Shown: positions 8,519 through 16,657 of the stretch, in pieces
Position numbering within the stretch: position 1 is the stretch's first letter
How the letters are laid out: every line of letters starts with the position of its first letter
NCBI GenBank assembly: GCA_934717855.1
Contig: CAKUZI010000002.1
Location: forward strand, 62,001 to 126,000
From: an uncultured Candidatus Melainabacteria bacterium
GTDB lineage: Bacteria > Cyanobacteriota > Vampirovibrionia > Gastranaerophilales > Gastranaerophilaceae
Direction of reading: 5' to 3'
Length of the DNA: 64,000 bases
Made by a program: the position numbers and the translations under genes
Notes under the pieces: model-generated
What the model saw: only the letters and a program-made list of their open reading frames with translations
What the model was told of the DNA's origin: nothing
The model's database searches: none

Positions 8519-9880
8519 AACACAAGCCGTAATTGCATCCATCAAACGTTTTACGGGAACTATTTCAATTCGTTTATCATCAATTTTATTTGCAAATGGA
8601 ATTATAGCCTTTTTAAAACCGGACATTACCGCTTCATTCAACCTTTTTTCAATATTATTTACCGGATGAATCTCTCCTGACAAACCGATTTCACCAATAA
8701 TAACTGTTTGCGGATCAACAACAACATCTCTTGCGCAGGTTGCTACAGCCAACGCAATTCCTAAATCTGCAGACGGTTCTGACACATCAATTCCACCCAT
8801 AACATTTACATAAACATCTTGCTTAGAAAGATTAAGCCCAACTCTTTTTTCTAAAACTGCAAGAATTTGCAAAACTCTGCTTGTATCAACACCGTTTGTA
8901 ACTCTTCTTGGAGTAGGATACGGAGTTGTTCCGACAAGAGCTTGAATTTCTACTAACAAAGGACGTGTTCCCTCATTAGTAACAATTATCGCACTTCCCG
9001 GAGCTGAAACCTGAGAACGCTCATTCAAAAACAATTCATTTGGATTTTTAACCTCATGAAGCCCATCGGTGTGCATTTCAAAAATACCGACTTCAGAAGT
9101 ATTCCCAAACCTGTTTTTCATTGAACGCAACATTCTATAAGATTTATATTTATCACCCTCAAAATAAATAACCGTATCAACCATGTGTTCCAACACTTTT
9201 GGTCCTGCAATATTTCCCTCTTTTGTAACATGACCGATAACGATTACCGTGATATTCTTTGATTTTGCAATGTGCATCAAAAGATTTGTACATTCCCTAA
9301 TTTGAGAAACACTTCCAGCAGAACTTGCGATATTTTGGGAATAAATCGCTTGAATACTGTCTATAACAACAACATCCGGCATAATCTCTTCAATTTGAGA
9401 TTTTATACTTTCCATTGAAGTTTGCGGATAAACATACAAATTATCCGAATTTATAGAAAGCCTTTGTGCTCTCAATTTTAACTGACTTGCACTTTCTTCA
9501 GCAGAAACATACAAAACTTTTTTATTGCTTTTACAAAGTTCACCACTGGTTTGCAAAAGTATAGTAGACTTTCCTATCCCAGGATCTCCGGCAATTAAAA
9601 CCAAAGAACCTTGTACTAGACCGCCACCTAAAATTCTGTCGAACTCTGAAATATTCGTAGAAACACGAACCTCTTCGCCAATATGAATATCTTTTAAAAG
9701 CTCAGGTTTTTCAGTATTTATAAATTCATCATGAACAGAAACTTGTTGAGGTTTTTGAACTCCAATCTGAACTTCTTCAACTAAACTTCCCCAACTACCA
9801 CATTCAGGGCATTTTCCCAAATATCCGGCTGTTTCGTATCCACATTCTTGACATACCCATTTTGATTTTACTTTTGCCAT
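8507..9880 (-). CDS. radA: DNA repair protein RadA
   Basis: 457 aa. RadA is a RecA-like ATPase and branch-migration helicase acting in recombination. An N-terminal zinc finger (CQECGYETAGYLGKCPECG), Walker A GDPGIGKST, Walker B VVVIDSIQ, the RadA signature KNRFG (in RSMKNRFGNTSE), and the C-terminal Lon-protease-like domain (DVYVNVMGGIDVSEPSADLG) are all present and in order. A single gene with a GGTGG-type ribosome site. Confidence 0.97.
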   Translation of the reverse strand: MAKVKSKWVCQECGYETAGYLGKCPECGSWGSLVEEVQIGVQKPQQVSVHDEFINTEKPELLKDIHIGEEVRVSTNISEFDRILGGGLVQGSLVLIAGDPGIGKSTILLQTSGELCKSNKKVLYVSAEESASQLKLRAQRLSINSDNLYVYPQTSMESIKSQIEEIMPDVVVIDSIQAIYSQNIASSAGSVSQIRECTNLLMHIAKSKNITVIVIGHVTKEGNIAGPKVLEHMVDTVIYFEGDKYKSYRMLRSMKNRFGNTSEVGIFEMHTDGLHEVKNPNELFLNERSQVSAPGSAIIVTNEGTRPLLVEIQALVGTTPYPTPRRVTNGVDTSRVLQILAVLEKRVGLNLSKQDVYVNVMGGIDVSEPSADLGIALAVATCARDVVVDPQTVIIGEIGLSGEIHPVNNIEKRLNEAVMSGFKKAIIPFANKIDDKRIEIVPVKRLMDAITACVSAQ

Positions 9881-9900
9881 ATACCACCTTTATAAAATTA

Positions 9901-9924
9901 AAGTCCCCTCAAAAGAGAGGACTT
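9901..9924 (-). terminator. terminator of the lipoprotein gene
   Basis: The stem AAGTCCTCTC/GAGGGGACTT with a TTTT loop is followed by TAATTTTAT on the minus strand. It sits just after the stop at 9931 and ahead of radA. Confidence 0.7.
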
Positions 9925-9930
9925 ATTTTG

Positions 9931-10983
9931 TTATTTTGCTAATTTATTTATTGAAGCAACATCATTTACTCGCAATGCAAAGTATGGCTGAGTTTTGTCG
10001 CTTTCTTGCAAGAAAATTACAAATGTATCATTGAAATAAAGTTTTCTTGGTTTTGTTGCTTGAGGAGCAAGTGACATCAATTTTGTCATAACCAAAGCTT
10101 CTGATTTCAATTTTACACCCTCATTGTTCATTTTAAAATCAACTGTTTCTACAGCTTTATCAATTACAATATCAGTACCTTTAATACGTTTTTCACATAA
10201 TTCATCAAAAGACTTCAACTTAAACAAGTTGATATTCGGAACTTTTAGCTCATCTTTTTCAACAAATTCTGAAATATCTTTATATTTGCCCTGTTTTGCA
10301 GTCATATCTGCATATAACTTGTCAAAAGATTTGTTGTCATTTGTTCTATAAAGATATACAACATCAGAACCTTGAGTTAATAGTCCAACTGCAAAGTCGC
10401 TAGGTGAATTATAGAACAAAACTCTTACATTGTTATAAAGTTCGTGGTTACTTTTTGTATTAATACCAAAATATTCAACTTTTTGACGAGAATTGCCGAA
10501 TTTTTCAGATTTTAATTTGTCGAAAGCATGTACAAATTTAAAATCTTTCTTCAACATTGCATAAACAGTATATTTTCCTTTTCCTTTGCTCCAATCAGCT
10601 CCATCAAGAACATCGCTTGTTTCATTAAATTTTTCTTTAATAGCGCTTTCAATAGTCTTTTTTAATTCAGGAGATGTTTCGCCATATGTTTTGTAATAAG
10701 AACTTTCGTCTAATTGGTCTGCTTTAAAACTTTGTTTATTCAAACCATTTACCATATCAGGAGTTTTTCTTTCAAACAAAACCGGACCTTTAACAATTCC
10801 ATCCATTAAATCATTCCAAGCAAGTTGAAAAGTACCAACCCACAACCTGTTTGCCTGTGTTGATTGAGATGAAAACAAAGGTAATACATCTAACGGCTGT
10901 TGTTTTTGTCTTGCATAAGCAGAACACCCAGCTGTACCTAAAATCATCATAACTGCAAATAATGCTATTAATTTTTTCTTCAT
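9931..10983 (-). CDS. lipoprotein with faint serpin-like features
   Basis: 350 aa. A lipoprotein signal is clear: MKKKLIALFAVMMILGTAGC, with the lipobox Cys at residue 20. No family is certain. The C-terminal 80 residues read like the end of a serpin: a KAVETVDFKMNNEGVKLKS stretch, then a variable loop, then NDTFVIFLQESDKTQPYFAL, comparable to the serpin hinge region and the FLF-IRD strand. The hinge lacks the usual run of alanines, so inhibitory function is doubtful. It has its own terminator. The gene upstream is a small unknown gene ending at 11004. Confidence 0.6.
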   Translation of the reverse strand: MKKKLIALFAVMMILGTAGCSAYARQKQQPLDVLPLFSSQSTQANRLWVGTFQLAWNDLMDGIVKGPVLFERKTPDMVNGLNKQSFKADQLDESSYYKTYGETSPELKKTIESAIKEKFNETSDVLDGADWSKGKGKYTVYAMLKKDFKFVHAFDKLKSEKFGNSRQKVEYFGINTKSNHELYNNVRVLFYNSPSDFAVGLLTQGSDVVYLYRTNDNKSFDKLYADMTAKQGKYKDISEFVEKDELKVPNINLFKLKSFDELCEKRIKGTDIVIDKAVETVDFKMNNEGVKLKSEALVMTKLMSLAPQATKPRKLYFNDTFVIFLQESDKTQPYFALRVNDVASINKLAK

Positions 10984-11003
10984 TCTTTCTCCTTATTCTT
11001 ATT

Positions 11004-11393
11004 CTATTTTATTTTTACGTCTGAAGAACCTTTTATATTAAGGAATTTCCAAAACCCTTTAAAGAACCCTTTTGCATTTTCTTCATGGGGAATATTAGCA
11101 CAAGCATAATATTTTTCATAGTTTTGAATTATATTTTCAGGCAAATCCTCACCCCGTTCAAGAAGATTGGAAATAAATTCCAAATAATCATCCTGCTCTT
11201 CACGATAAAGACTGTCTCTAGCCCTCAAATCTTCATCCGCTTCATAATGCACTAGCGCATGAAAAGCCGCCTGAACACTTTTATCTTCAGAATCACGCGG
11301 AAAATTAAGAATAGCTTCTCTAACACACAAACGAGAAATCAATACCTGTCTGATGAGGCTGGCAACAAATCTTCTATCTTCAAAAATACCCAT
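11004..11393 (-). CDS. unknown small acidic helical protein
   Basis: 129 aa, not recognised. It looks helical and charged (AFHALVHYEADEDLRARD, EEQDDYLEFISNLLERGEDLPEN), with no signal peptide or membrane segment. The start is three bases after the stop of the BlaI-type regulator, so the two are co-transcribed and probably translationally linked. A role with the regulator is inferred only from this position. Confidence 0.65.
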   Translation of the reverse strand: MGIFEDRRFVASLIRQVLISRLCVREAILNFPRDSEDKSVQAAFHALVHYEADEDLRARDSLYREEQDDYLEFISNLLERGEDLPENIIQNYEKYYACANIPHEENAKGFFKGFWKFLNIKGSSDVKIK

Positions 11394-11396
11394 ATA

Positions 11397-11738
11397 CTAC
11401 ACTAAAATATTTTCAGAATTTCTTTCGATAAATCTAATCATATCGGAACAATTTCCGTTAAAGAATTGTTCTGCAACTGTTTTAACAGCATCAAGAGCCA
11501 TTTCGTCTTTATTCATAGTTGCTTTGTAGAAGAATTTTTTACCAACTTTATAACGCACCAATATTGATTTAACAGTAAGTCTGTCCATTACGGTTTTAAT
11601 AGTCGTATAAGCACGTTCAATACCATTAGCCGACAAATTATCAACTATATCTTGAATAGAAACATCTTTGTCTTCGTTATCTTTAGTCAAAGACCAAAAA
11701 GAGTTCAAAATATCAATTTCTAATTTCCCGCACACCAT
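11397..11738 (-). CDS. BlaI/MecI-type transcriptional repressor
   Basis: 113 aa. A winged helix of the penicillinase-repressor family: KLEIDILNSFWSL, then AYTTIKTVMDRLTVKSILVRYKVGKKFFYKA, which is the recognition helix and wing. The short C-terminal part would dimerise. Classical members are inactivated by a BlaR1 membrane protease; no such gene is adjacent. AGAGGA lies seven bases before the ATG. Upstream, TTACAATGTTA resembles half of the TACA/TGTA operator of this family, so autoregulation is possible. Confidence 0.85.
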   Translation of the reverse strand: MVCGKLEIDILNSFWSLTKDNEDKDVSIQDIVDNLSANGIERAYTTIKTVMDRLTVKSILVRYKVGKKFFYKATMNKDEMALDAVKTVAEQFFNGNCSDMIRFIERNSENILV

Positions 11739-11826
11739 AGGTTCCTCTACTTTCTTTTCTACTTACTACTAACATTGTAACATAGTTCGATTTAAATTCA
11801 AGGATATTGTATAAAATTTGTTACAA

Positions 11827-12984
11827 TTACCTTATATCAAGCAAATCTTCTTCTTTTTTAAAGTTTGTTTTCTTCTTTCTTAATTTTTGATTTTTCTTTT
11901 TTGTTTTTTCTGAAACTTTTCTATAAGCATTGTCTATAGAAATTTTAGTTAAAGCTGTGCCTTTTCTTCTATCGTAAAAAGTTAGCCAAAAATTTCTGTT
12001 TATATTATCAACAGAAAAAGAAACTCTTCCGGCGAACTTATCTCCGGGGCGAATTTGTTTAAACATTAATTTTGTATCCCCAAAAATTGAAGGTCTGAAA
12101 ACAGAATTATAATCATTTACAAGAGCCATATCGAGACCTGAGAATGTTTTGTCGGACATGTTAGAAATCATTACAGTCAAAGTAATTGTATTAACTTCTC
12201 CAAATGGATCTTTCTCGTGCTTAATATCACTAATTTGAATATCTAAACCGGGATAAAACATTTCATGTTGCATCAATGCAGTATCTTTATAAACCGGAAG
12301 TTCAACAGCTGTATTAATTTTAACTCTTATTTGATCCCCTGGGGCAATCAAAACATCACTACCTTTTCTAATCAAAGCCATGCCTAAACCTATCGCCCCA
12401 CCGACCGCAGCACCACCTGCAAGAGTATAACCTTGAGAAGCTATAGCTGCCTCTAAACCTAGCCAATTAAGTGCTAAAAAACCGCCAACAGCTCCACCTG
12501 CCACAGTATAACCAACATCTTGAGCAACAATTTTAGAAGCTTCTGCTACAGGATGAAGCTTTGTAGACATCTTTCCCTCAATAGGAATTTCTCTGCCATC
12601 AGGGGTTACAAGATAATCAAAATCTAAGTTTATCCAAGCTTGGCGTCCAAGGCGTTTTGCATCTCCTCTTTGAGTAATTTTTCCGTGCGCAACTGTACCT
12701 TTCGGGATAATCACGCCTTTATCACCCTTGACTTCATCCGTAACTTCTGCAAAAAATTCATCCCCCTCAATATTGATATTACTATCCAAAACTTGAGATA
12801 CAGTCATATTAATAACATCTTTTCTATCAAGAGTTTCCACTTTTCCGGTAAAAAGTTCTTGCTGAAGTTCTCGTTCATACTTTTCTGATTTTTCAGCATG
12901 ACCTTGCAAAACGTCTGCAAACACCGCAGAATTTGCCCCAATAAACGAAAATAATATAAATAAAGCTATTAATCTCTTCTTCAT
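11827..12984 (-). CDS. secreted protein, possibly VirB10/TrbI-like beta domain
   Basis: 385 aa. The ORF can be extended to 13107, but the signal peptide MKKRLIALFILFSFIGANSAVFA starts at ATG 12984, which is clearly the real start. The middle has GVIIPKGTVAHGKI and TPDGREIPIEG, then a Gly/Ala-rich hydrophobic stretch (VAGGAVGGFLALNW), then LIAPGDQIRVKINTAVELPV. This order resembles the C-terminal domain of VirB10/TrbI, but no secretion genes are nearby, so the likeness may be structural only. A Lys-rich tail ends the protein. Confidence 0.7.
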   Translation of the reverse strand: MKKRLIALFILFSFIGANSAVFADVLQGHAEKSEKYERELQQELFTGKVETLDRKDVINMTVSQVLDSNINIEGDEFFAEVTDEVKGDKGVIIPKGTVAHGKITQRGDAKRLGRQAWINLDFDYLVTPDGREIPIEGKMSTKLHPVAEASKIVAQDVGYTVAGGAVGGFLALNWLGLEAAIASQGYTLAGGAAVGGAIGLGMALIRKGSDVLIAPGDQIRVKINTAVELPVYKDTALMQHEMFYPGLDIQISDIKHEKDPFGEVNTITLTVMISNMSDKTFSGLDMALVNDYNSVFRPSIFGDTKLMFKQIRPGDKFAGRVSFSVDNINRNFWLTFYDRRKGTALTKISIDNAYRKVSEKTKKKNQKLRKKKTNFKKEEDLLDIR

Positions 12985-12990
12985 AGCAGA

Positions 12991-13019
12991 ATTATACAAC
13001 ATATCCAAAACAATTACAA
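12991..13019 (-). promoter_or_regulatory. sigma-70 promoter giving a leaderless transcript
   Basis: On the minus strand TTGTAA, a 17-base spacer, and TATAAT are followed by only six bases before the ATG at 12984. A start seven bases after the box would put +1 on the A of the ATG. No ribosome site exists. Confidence 0.8.
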
Positions 13020-13090
13020 AATTTTTTACATGTTTAAAAACAAAAAATAATGGGTACAATAAAGATGTACATAGATAGGGAGGAAGCTGA

Positions 13091-13399
13091 ATGCGCTGGT
13101 ATGACATTGAGCCTGATGTTTATATGGCGATTAGTATGATTGAATGTGCAAGTCCATATCAACAGGTAGATTATGCAAATTTTATTATTAATGAAGTAAA
13201 ATCAAAAGATTTAGATTTAAACTACATTAAAAACAGTACAAAAAGTAACATTGCAAGACCATTCAAGAGATGGTACGACAAAAATGAAACACTTGCAACT
13301 GCAATTGATTATTTAAAAAACACAACCCCTGAATTACAAAAAGAAATTTCATTGTCGGTTCTTGCATATAAAAACCAAAAAGAAGCACTGACGGCTTGA
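13091..13399 (+). CDS. RWYD-repeat protein A
   Basis: 102 aa, no known family recognised. It has two tandem units of about 55-60 residues, each opening with RWYD: MRWYDIEPDVYMAISMIE and KRWYDKNETLATAIDYL. Each continues with helices ending in a hydrophobic stretch (YANFIINEV, ISLSVLAY). The neighbour at 13434 is a paralogue with the same plan. A strong AGGGAGGAAG site precedes the ATG. No membrane segment or signal. The function is unknown; a cytoplasmic scaffold or adaptor is only a guess. Confidence 0.75.
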   Translation: MRWYDIEPDVYMAISMIECASPYQQVDYANFIINEVKSKDLDLNYIKNSTKSNIARPFKRWYDKNETLATAIDYLKNTTPELQKEISLSVLAYKNQKEALTA

Positions 13400-13424
13400 C
13401 ATATAATAAAAAAATCTGTATCAT
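13396..13424 (+). promoter_or_regulatory. promoter of the second RWYD-repeat gene
   Basis: TTGACA, a 17-base spacer and TATCAT. The -35 box overlaps the stop codon of the gene before. The ATG is nine bases after the -10 box, so the leader is at most a few bases. Confidence 0.65.
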
Positions 13425-13433
13425 AATTATATT

Positions 13434-13748
13434 ATGAAAAAACGTTGGTATGATATAGATCCTACAGTGAGTAGAGCTGTTGCAGAATTAGAAAAATCTG
13501 AAGAATATATTCAGGTTCGTTGCGCTGATTTTATTATTAACAGATTAAAAGACATTGATTTTAATATCGAAATGTCTTTAGATGATCAATATAATTACAT
13601 TATGCGCAGATGGTATGACAAAAACATCAAAGTTTCTCACGCAATGGAATACTTAAAAAATTGTCCTACAGATATCAGAAAGCAACTCGCTCTTGAAATA
13701 ATTGATTTTATCAAGGAATACAAAGACTACACAGAAAAACTAAAGTAG
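13434..13748 (+). CDS. RWYD-repeat protein B
   Basis: 104 aa, a paralogue of the preceding gene. Units start at KRWYDIDPTVSRAVAELE and RRWYDKNIKVSHAMEYL, and the ends ADFIINRLKDID and ALEIIDFIKEY match unit ends in protein A. No ribosome site; a promoter directly upstream suggests a near-leaderless transcript. The pair arose by gene duplication after an earlier internal duplication. Function unknown. Confidence 0.75.
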   Translation: MKKRWYDIDPTVSRAVAELEKSEEYIQVRCADFIINRLKDIDFNIEMSLDDQYNYIMRRWYDKNIKVSHAMEYLKNCPTDIRKQLALEIIDFIKEYKDYTEKLK

Positions 13749-13779
13749 ACTTATGTTTTTGCTTGAACACAACACATTC

Positions 13780-15996
13780 TTAAGAAGATTTTTTCTTAGG
13801 ATTTTTGTTGTGTTTAGTTTTTCCGTTATTTCGCTTTGGCATATTTGGAGTAGAATAAGAGGTCTGTATTCTTTTTACACTATAAACATCTGGAATAGCC
13901 TTAATACTTAAAATAACTTTTTTCAAAGTGTCAATATTATCCAATTCAATTCCAAGCTCAACAATACCAACTTTTCCGCTTTTAGATTTTACATTTGCGT
14001 AAGAAATATTAGTTCCATTATCTGAAACTGCAGCAATAATGTCTTTTAATAAACCTTGTTTTTCTGCTGTTTCTACTCGAATTGTTGTATTATATGTTCT
14101 ATTTGTATTGTCGCCTGACCATTTAATATCCATAAATCTTTCAGGTTCAATATGTTCAAGCATTTGGCAATCCATTCTATGAACAGTAACACCTTTAGCT
14201 CGAGTAACAACACCAACAATAGGTTCTCCCGGAATTGGAGAACAACATTTCGCAATAGAATACATTAAACCTTCAAGCCCTATTATATCTTTTTCGGATT
14301 TTTTCCTTGTTGTTCCATGGAAGTTTTCTCCGATACCTCTTGAAGATTCCGGTTTTTTAAGTTTATTTACAACTTTATTTACGGTTGTTTCACCATAACC
14401 AAGAGCCGCAAACAAATCTTCCGCAGAAAGATAATTCATTTGCTTTGCAATTTTATCAAATTCGCCATTTTTCGTATATTCATCAAAAACAGCTTTTGTT
14501 AATTCATGTTCAAGATTGCTTCTTCCAACATCAATATGTTCTTCTCTGTTATTCTTTTTAAACCATTGTTTAATCTTTGACGATGCTTGTTTGGTCACAA
14601 CAAAATTTAACCAATCAAGTCTTGGAGCAGGAGTTTTTGATGTTAAAATTTCAACAATATCACCATTATTCAGTTTTGTATCAAGTTGAGCAATTCTTCC
14701 ATTTATCAACGCTCCAACTGTTTTATTTCCTACTTCGGAGTGAATACGATATGCAAAGTCTACAGGAGTAGCGTTTACTGGCAAATCAAAAACATCACCG
14801 TTTGGAGTGAATGCAAATACCTGATCAGAAAATAAATCTATTTTTACAGAATTTACATAATCTTCCGCAGATGCCATATCCTTGTCATATTCAACAAGTT
14901 TTCTCATCCAAGAAAACTGCATATCTGTTGGATTATCAGCTTTTTGCGAACCTTTTTCTTTATAACGCCAATGAGCAGCAATACCATATTCTGCTACTTC
15001 ATGCATTTCCCATGTTCTAATCTGAACTTCCAAAGGTTTCGTTTTAGGCCCAATTACAGATGTATGTAAAGACTGGTACATATTACCTTTCGGCATCGCA
15101 ATATAATCTTTAAAACGCCCCGGAATCGGTTTAAATTGGGAGTGAATAAGTCCTAAAACTTCATAACACTCTTTTTCTGTATCAACAATCACACGCACAG
15201 CCGTAATATCATACAAATCATGAAAAGCAATATTTAATCTTTTCATTTTGCTATAAATACTGTAATAATGCTTCGCTCTTCCGGTAATTTGCGCATTTAT
15301 GCCTGCTTTTTTTACATCTTTGGAGATTTTATCAATCAAAATTTTCACGGTAGCTTCTCTATCAGCTTTTGTTTGAGAAACCAAACGAGCAATTTCGAAA
15401 TATTTGTCAGGTTCAAGATAACGCAAAGACAAATCTTCAAGCTCTGCTTTAATTTTGTAAATCCCTAAACGATTTGCTAACGGAGCAAAAATATCAAGTG
15501 TTTCACGAGCTATTTTTTGTTGCTTAGGCGCAGTCATAAAATTAAGAGTTCGCATATTATGTAATCTATCAGCAAGCTTCAAGAAAACAATTCTAATATC
15601 ACTTGCCATTGCAATAAACAAACGTCTAAAGTTTTCTGCCTGACGTTCTTCTTTAGATTTAAACTGTAATTTACCTAACTTTGTAACCCCTTGAACCAGA
15701 GTCAAAACATCTTTTCCAAAAAGTTTTTCAATCTCTTCCGGTTGAGTATCTGTATCTTCCAAAATATCGTGAAGAAAAGCTGCTTCTAATGTATGAGAAT
15801 CAACTTTCAATCCGACCAAAATTTTGGCAACCTCGACAGGGTGAATAATATATGGTTCTTCTGAAACTCTATATTGCCCATCGTGCAATCTTTTTGCGAA
15901 CAGATAAGCTTTTTCAATTTCTTCAATCTCTGCCGGCTCTCTATTTTGCTCAACTAATATTTTTTTTATATCTTCAAAAAGTGGTTTTTCGCTCAT
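13780..15996 (-). CDS. bifunctional (p)ppGpp synthetase/hydrolase, RelA/SpoT family
   Basis: 738 aa, full length for a long Rel enzyme. Order: HD hydrolase domain (AAFLHDILEDTDT), synthetase domain (KHYYSIYSKMKR, FKDYIAMPKGNMYQSLHTSV), TGS (VFAFTPNGDVFDLPVNATPVDFAYRIHSEVG), a linker with CCSPIPGEPIVGVVTR, and a C-terminal ACT domain. Both catalytic sites look intact, so it should make and degrade the stringent-response alarmone. Met replaces the usual Gly in NGYQSLHT. The tail is very basic. No partner genes; convergent with the RWYD genes. Confidence 0.95.
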   Translation of the reverse strand: MSEKPLFEDIKKILVEQNREPAEIEEIEKAYLFAKRLHDGQYRVSEEPYIIHPVEVAKILVGLKVDSHTLEAAFLHDILEDTDTQPEEIEKLFGKDVLTLVQGVTKLGKLQFKSKEERQAENFRRLFIAMASDIRIVFLKLADRLHNMRTLNFMTAPKQQKIARETLDIFAPLANRLGIYKIKAELEDLSLRYLEPDKYFEIARLVSQTKADREATVKILIDKISKDVKKAGINAQITGRAKHYYSIYSKMKRLNIAFHDLYDITAVRVIVDTEKECYEVLGLIHSQFKPIPGRFKDYIAMPKGNMYQSLHTSVIGPKTKPLEVQIRTWEMHEVAEYGIAAHWRYKEKGSQKADNPTDMQFSWMRKLVEYDKDMASAEDYVNSVKIDLFSDQVFAFTPNGDVFDLPVNATPVDFAYRIHSEVGNKTVGALINGRIAQLDTKLNNGDIVEILTSKTPAPRLDWLNFVVTKQASSKIKQWFKKNNREEHIDVGRSNLEHELTKAVFDEYTKNGEFDKIAKQMNYLSAEDLFAALGYGETTVNKVVNKLKKPESSRGIGENFHGTTRKKSEKDIIGLEGLMYSIAKCCSPIPGEPIVGVVTRAKGVTVHRMDCQMLEHIEPERFMDIKWSGDNTNRTYNTTIRVETAEKQGLLKDIIAAVSDNGTNISYANVKSKSGKVGIVELGIELDNIDTLKKVILSIKAIPDVYSVKRIQTSYSTPNMPKRNNGKTKHNKNPKKKSS

Positions 15997-16072
15997 GATA
16001 TAATCATAATACAGATTTTATTTAAAATTTTCAAGTCTAATTTGTTAATTTCATACATAAGGATTACAAAAA

Positions 16073-16366
16073 ATGCTAAAAGAAACCAAAGACGGACAAG
16101 TCTTACAACTAAGAATATCTCCAAATGCATCAAAAAACGAAATCATTAAAACCACAGACGGAATAAAAGTAAAAATTACAGCCCAACCAATTGATGGAAA
16201 AGCAAACAAAGCCCTTATTGAATTTTTGTCAAAACAATTTAAAGTTCCAAAATCTTACTTTGAAATCCTCAAAGGTGAAACATCCAAAGATAAAACTGTC
16301 TTAATTAACAACATTGATACAGCCAAAATCAATCAAATTAACGAATTGTTAAATAATATTAAATAA
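16073..16366 (+). CDS. DUF167/YggU family protein
   Basis: 97 aa, covering the whole DUF167 fold. The segments LRISPNASKNEI, IKVKITAQPIDGKANKALIEFLSK and FEILKGETSKDKTVLI are diagnostic. The biochemical role of the family is unknown. AAGGATTACAAA precedes the ATG. It diverges from relA/spoT and is followed by a long untranslated region with the attenuator described next. Confidence 0.9.
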   Translation: MLKETKDGQVLQLRISPNASKNEIIKTTDGIKVKITAQPIDGKANKALIEFLSKQFKVPKSYFEILKGETSKDKTVLINNIDTAKINQINELLNNIK

Positions 16367-16424
16367 AACAAATTTATTCGCAAAAAAAATTTTTCTCCGG
16401 TTTTCAATTCTCCATAAGTGGAAC

Positions 16425-16452
16425 TTGTAAAAAAAAATATTTATTATACAAT
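16425..16452 (+). promoter_or_regulatory. promoter of the histidine leader
   Basis: TTGTAA at 16425-16430, a 16-base spacer and TACAAT at 16447-16452. Transcription would start close to the ATG at 16460, so the leader peptide would be read from a leaderless transcript. The alternative box TATTAT lies a few bases upstream. Confidence 0.6.
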
Positions 16453-16459
16453 GAAAAAC

Positions 16460-16525
16460 ATGAATGAGATAAATCTTTTAACACTACATCATCAACATCA
16501 TCATAGCGTCCTTGAGAGACTATGA
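16460..16525 (+). CDS. histidine-rich leader peptide
   Basis: A 21-codon reading frame, too short for routine gene calling, that contains LHHQHHH: five His codons (CAT) among six, at 16487-16504. It ends with TGA at 16523-16525, inside the first arm of the attenuator. An in-frame ATG at 16451 overlaps the -10 box and is less likely. Such His clusters pause the ribosome when charged histidine tRNA is scarce, as in the his leader of enteric bacteria. The downstream gene is not a histidine gene. I saw no other leader of this kind in the window. Confidence 0.7.
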   Translation: MNEINLLTLHHQHHHSVLERL

Positions 16526-16620
16526 GTTGATTATGTGTGCTTAAAATCCTCCATTATGTTTACAATTCAATTCTTATAAAAAATAGTCTTTCAAGGATTT
16601 CAAAGTGAGAGGCTATTTTT
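16510..16620 (+). promoter_or_regulatory. transcription attenuator with alternative hairpins
   Basis: Arm 2 CCTTGAGAGACTAT (16510-16523) pairs with arm 3 ATAGTCTTTCAAGG (16583-16596) over 14 bases with one G-U pair: the antiterminator. Arm 3 can instead pair as AATAGTCTTTCA (16582-16593) with arm 4 TGAGAGGCTATT (16606-16617) over 12 bases with two G-U pairs, followed by TTT: the terminator. The two are mutually exclusive. A ribosome paused on the His codons leaves arm 2 free, and one at the TGA covers it. This is the classical logic of amino-acid attenuation. Confidence 0.75.
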
Positions 16621-16657
16621 ATTAAAAACTAAGAAAAGAATTGGAGAAATAAAAAAT

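Noticed and set aside
12985..13107. 41-residue extension of the secreted protein
   Set aside because: The signal peptide begins at 12984 and a perfect promoter lies within the extension.
16381..16657. T-box riboswitch before the orphan gene
   Set aside because: There is no T-box consensus sequence, and the His-codon leader peptide with alternating hairpins explains the region better.
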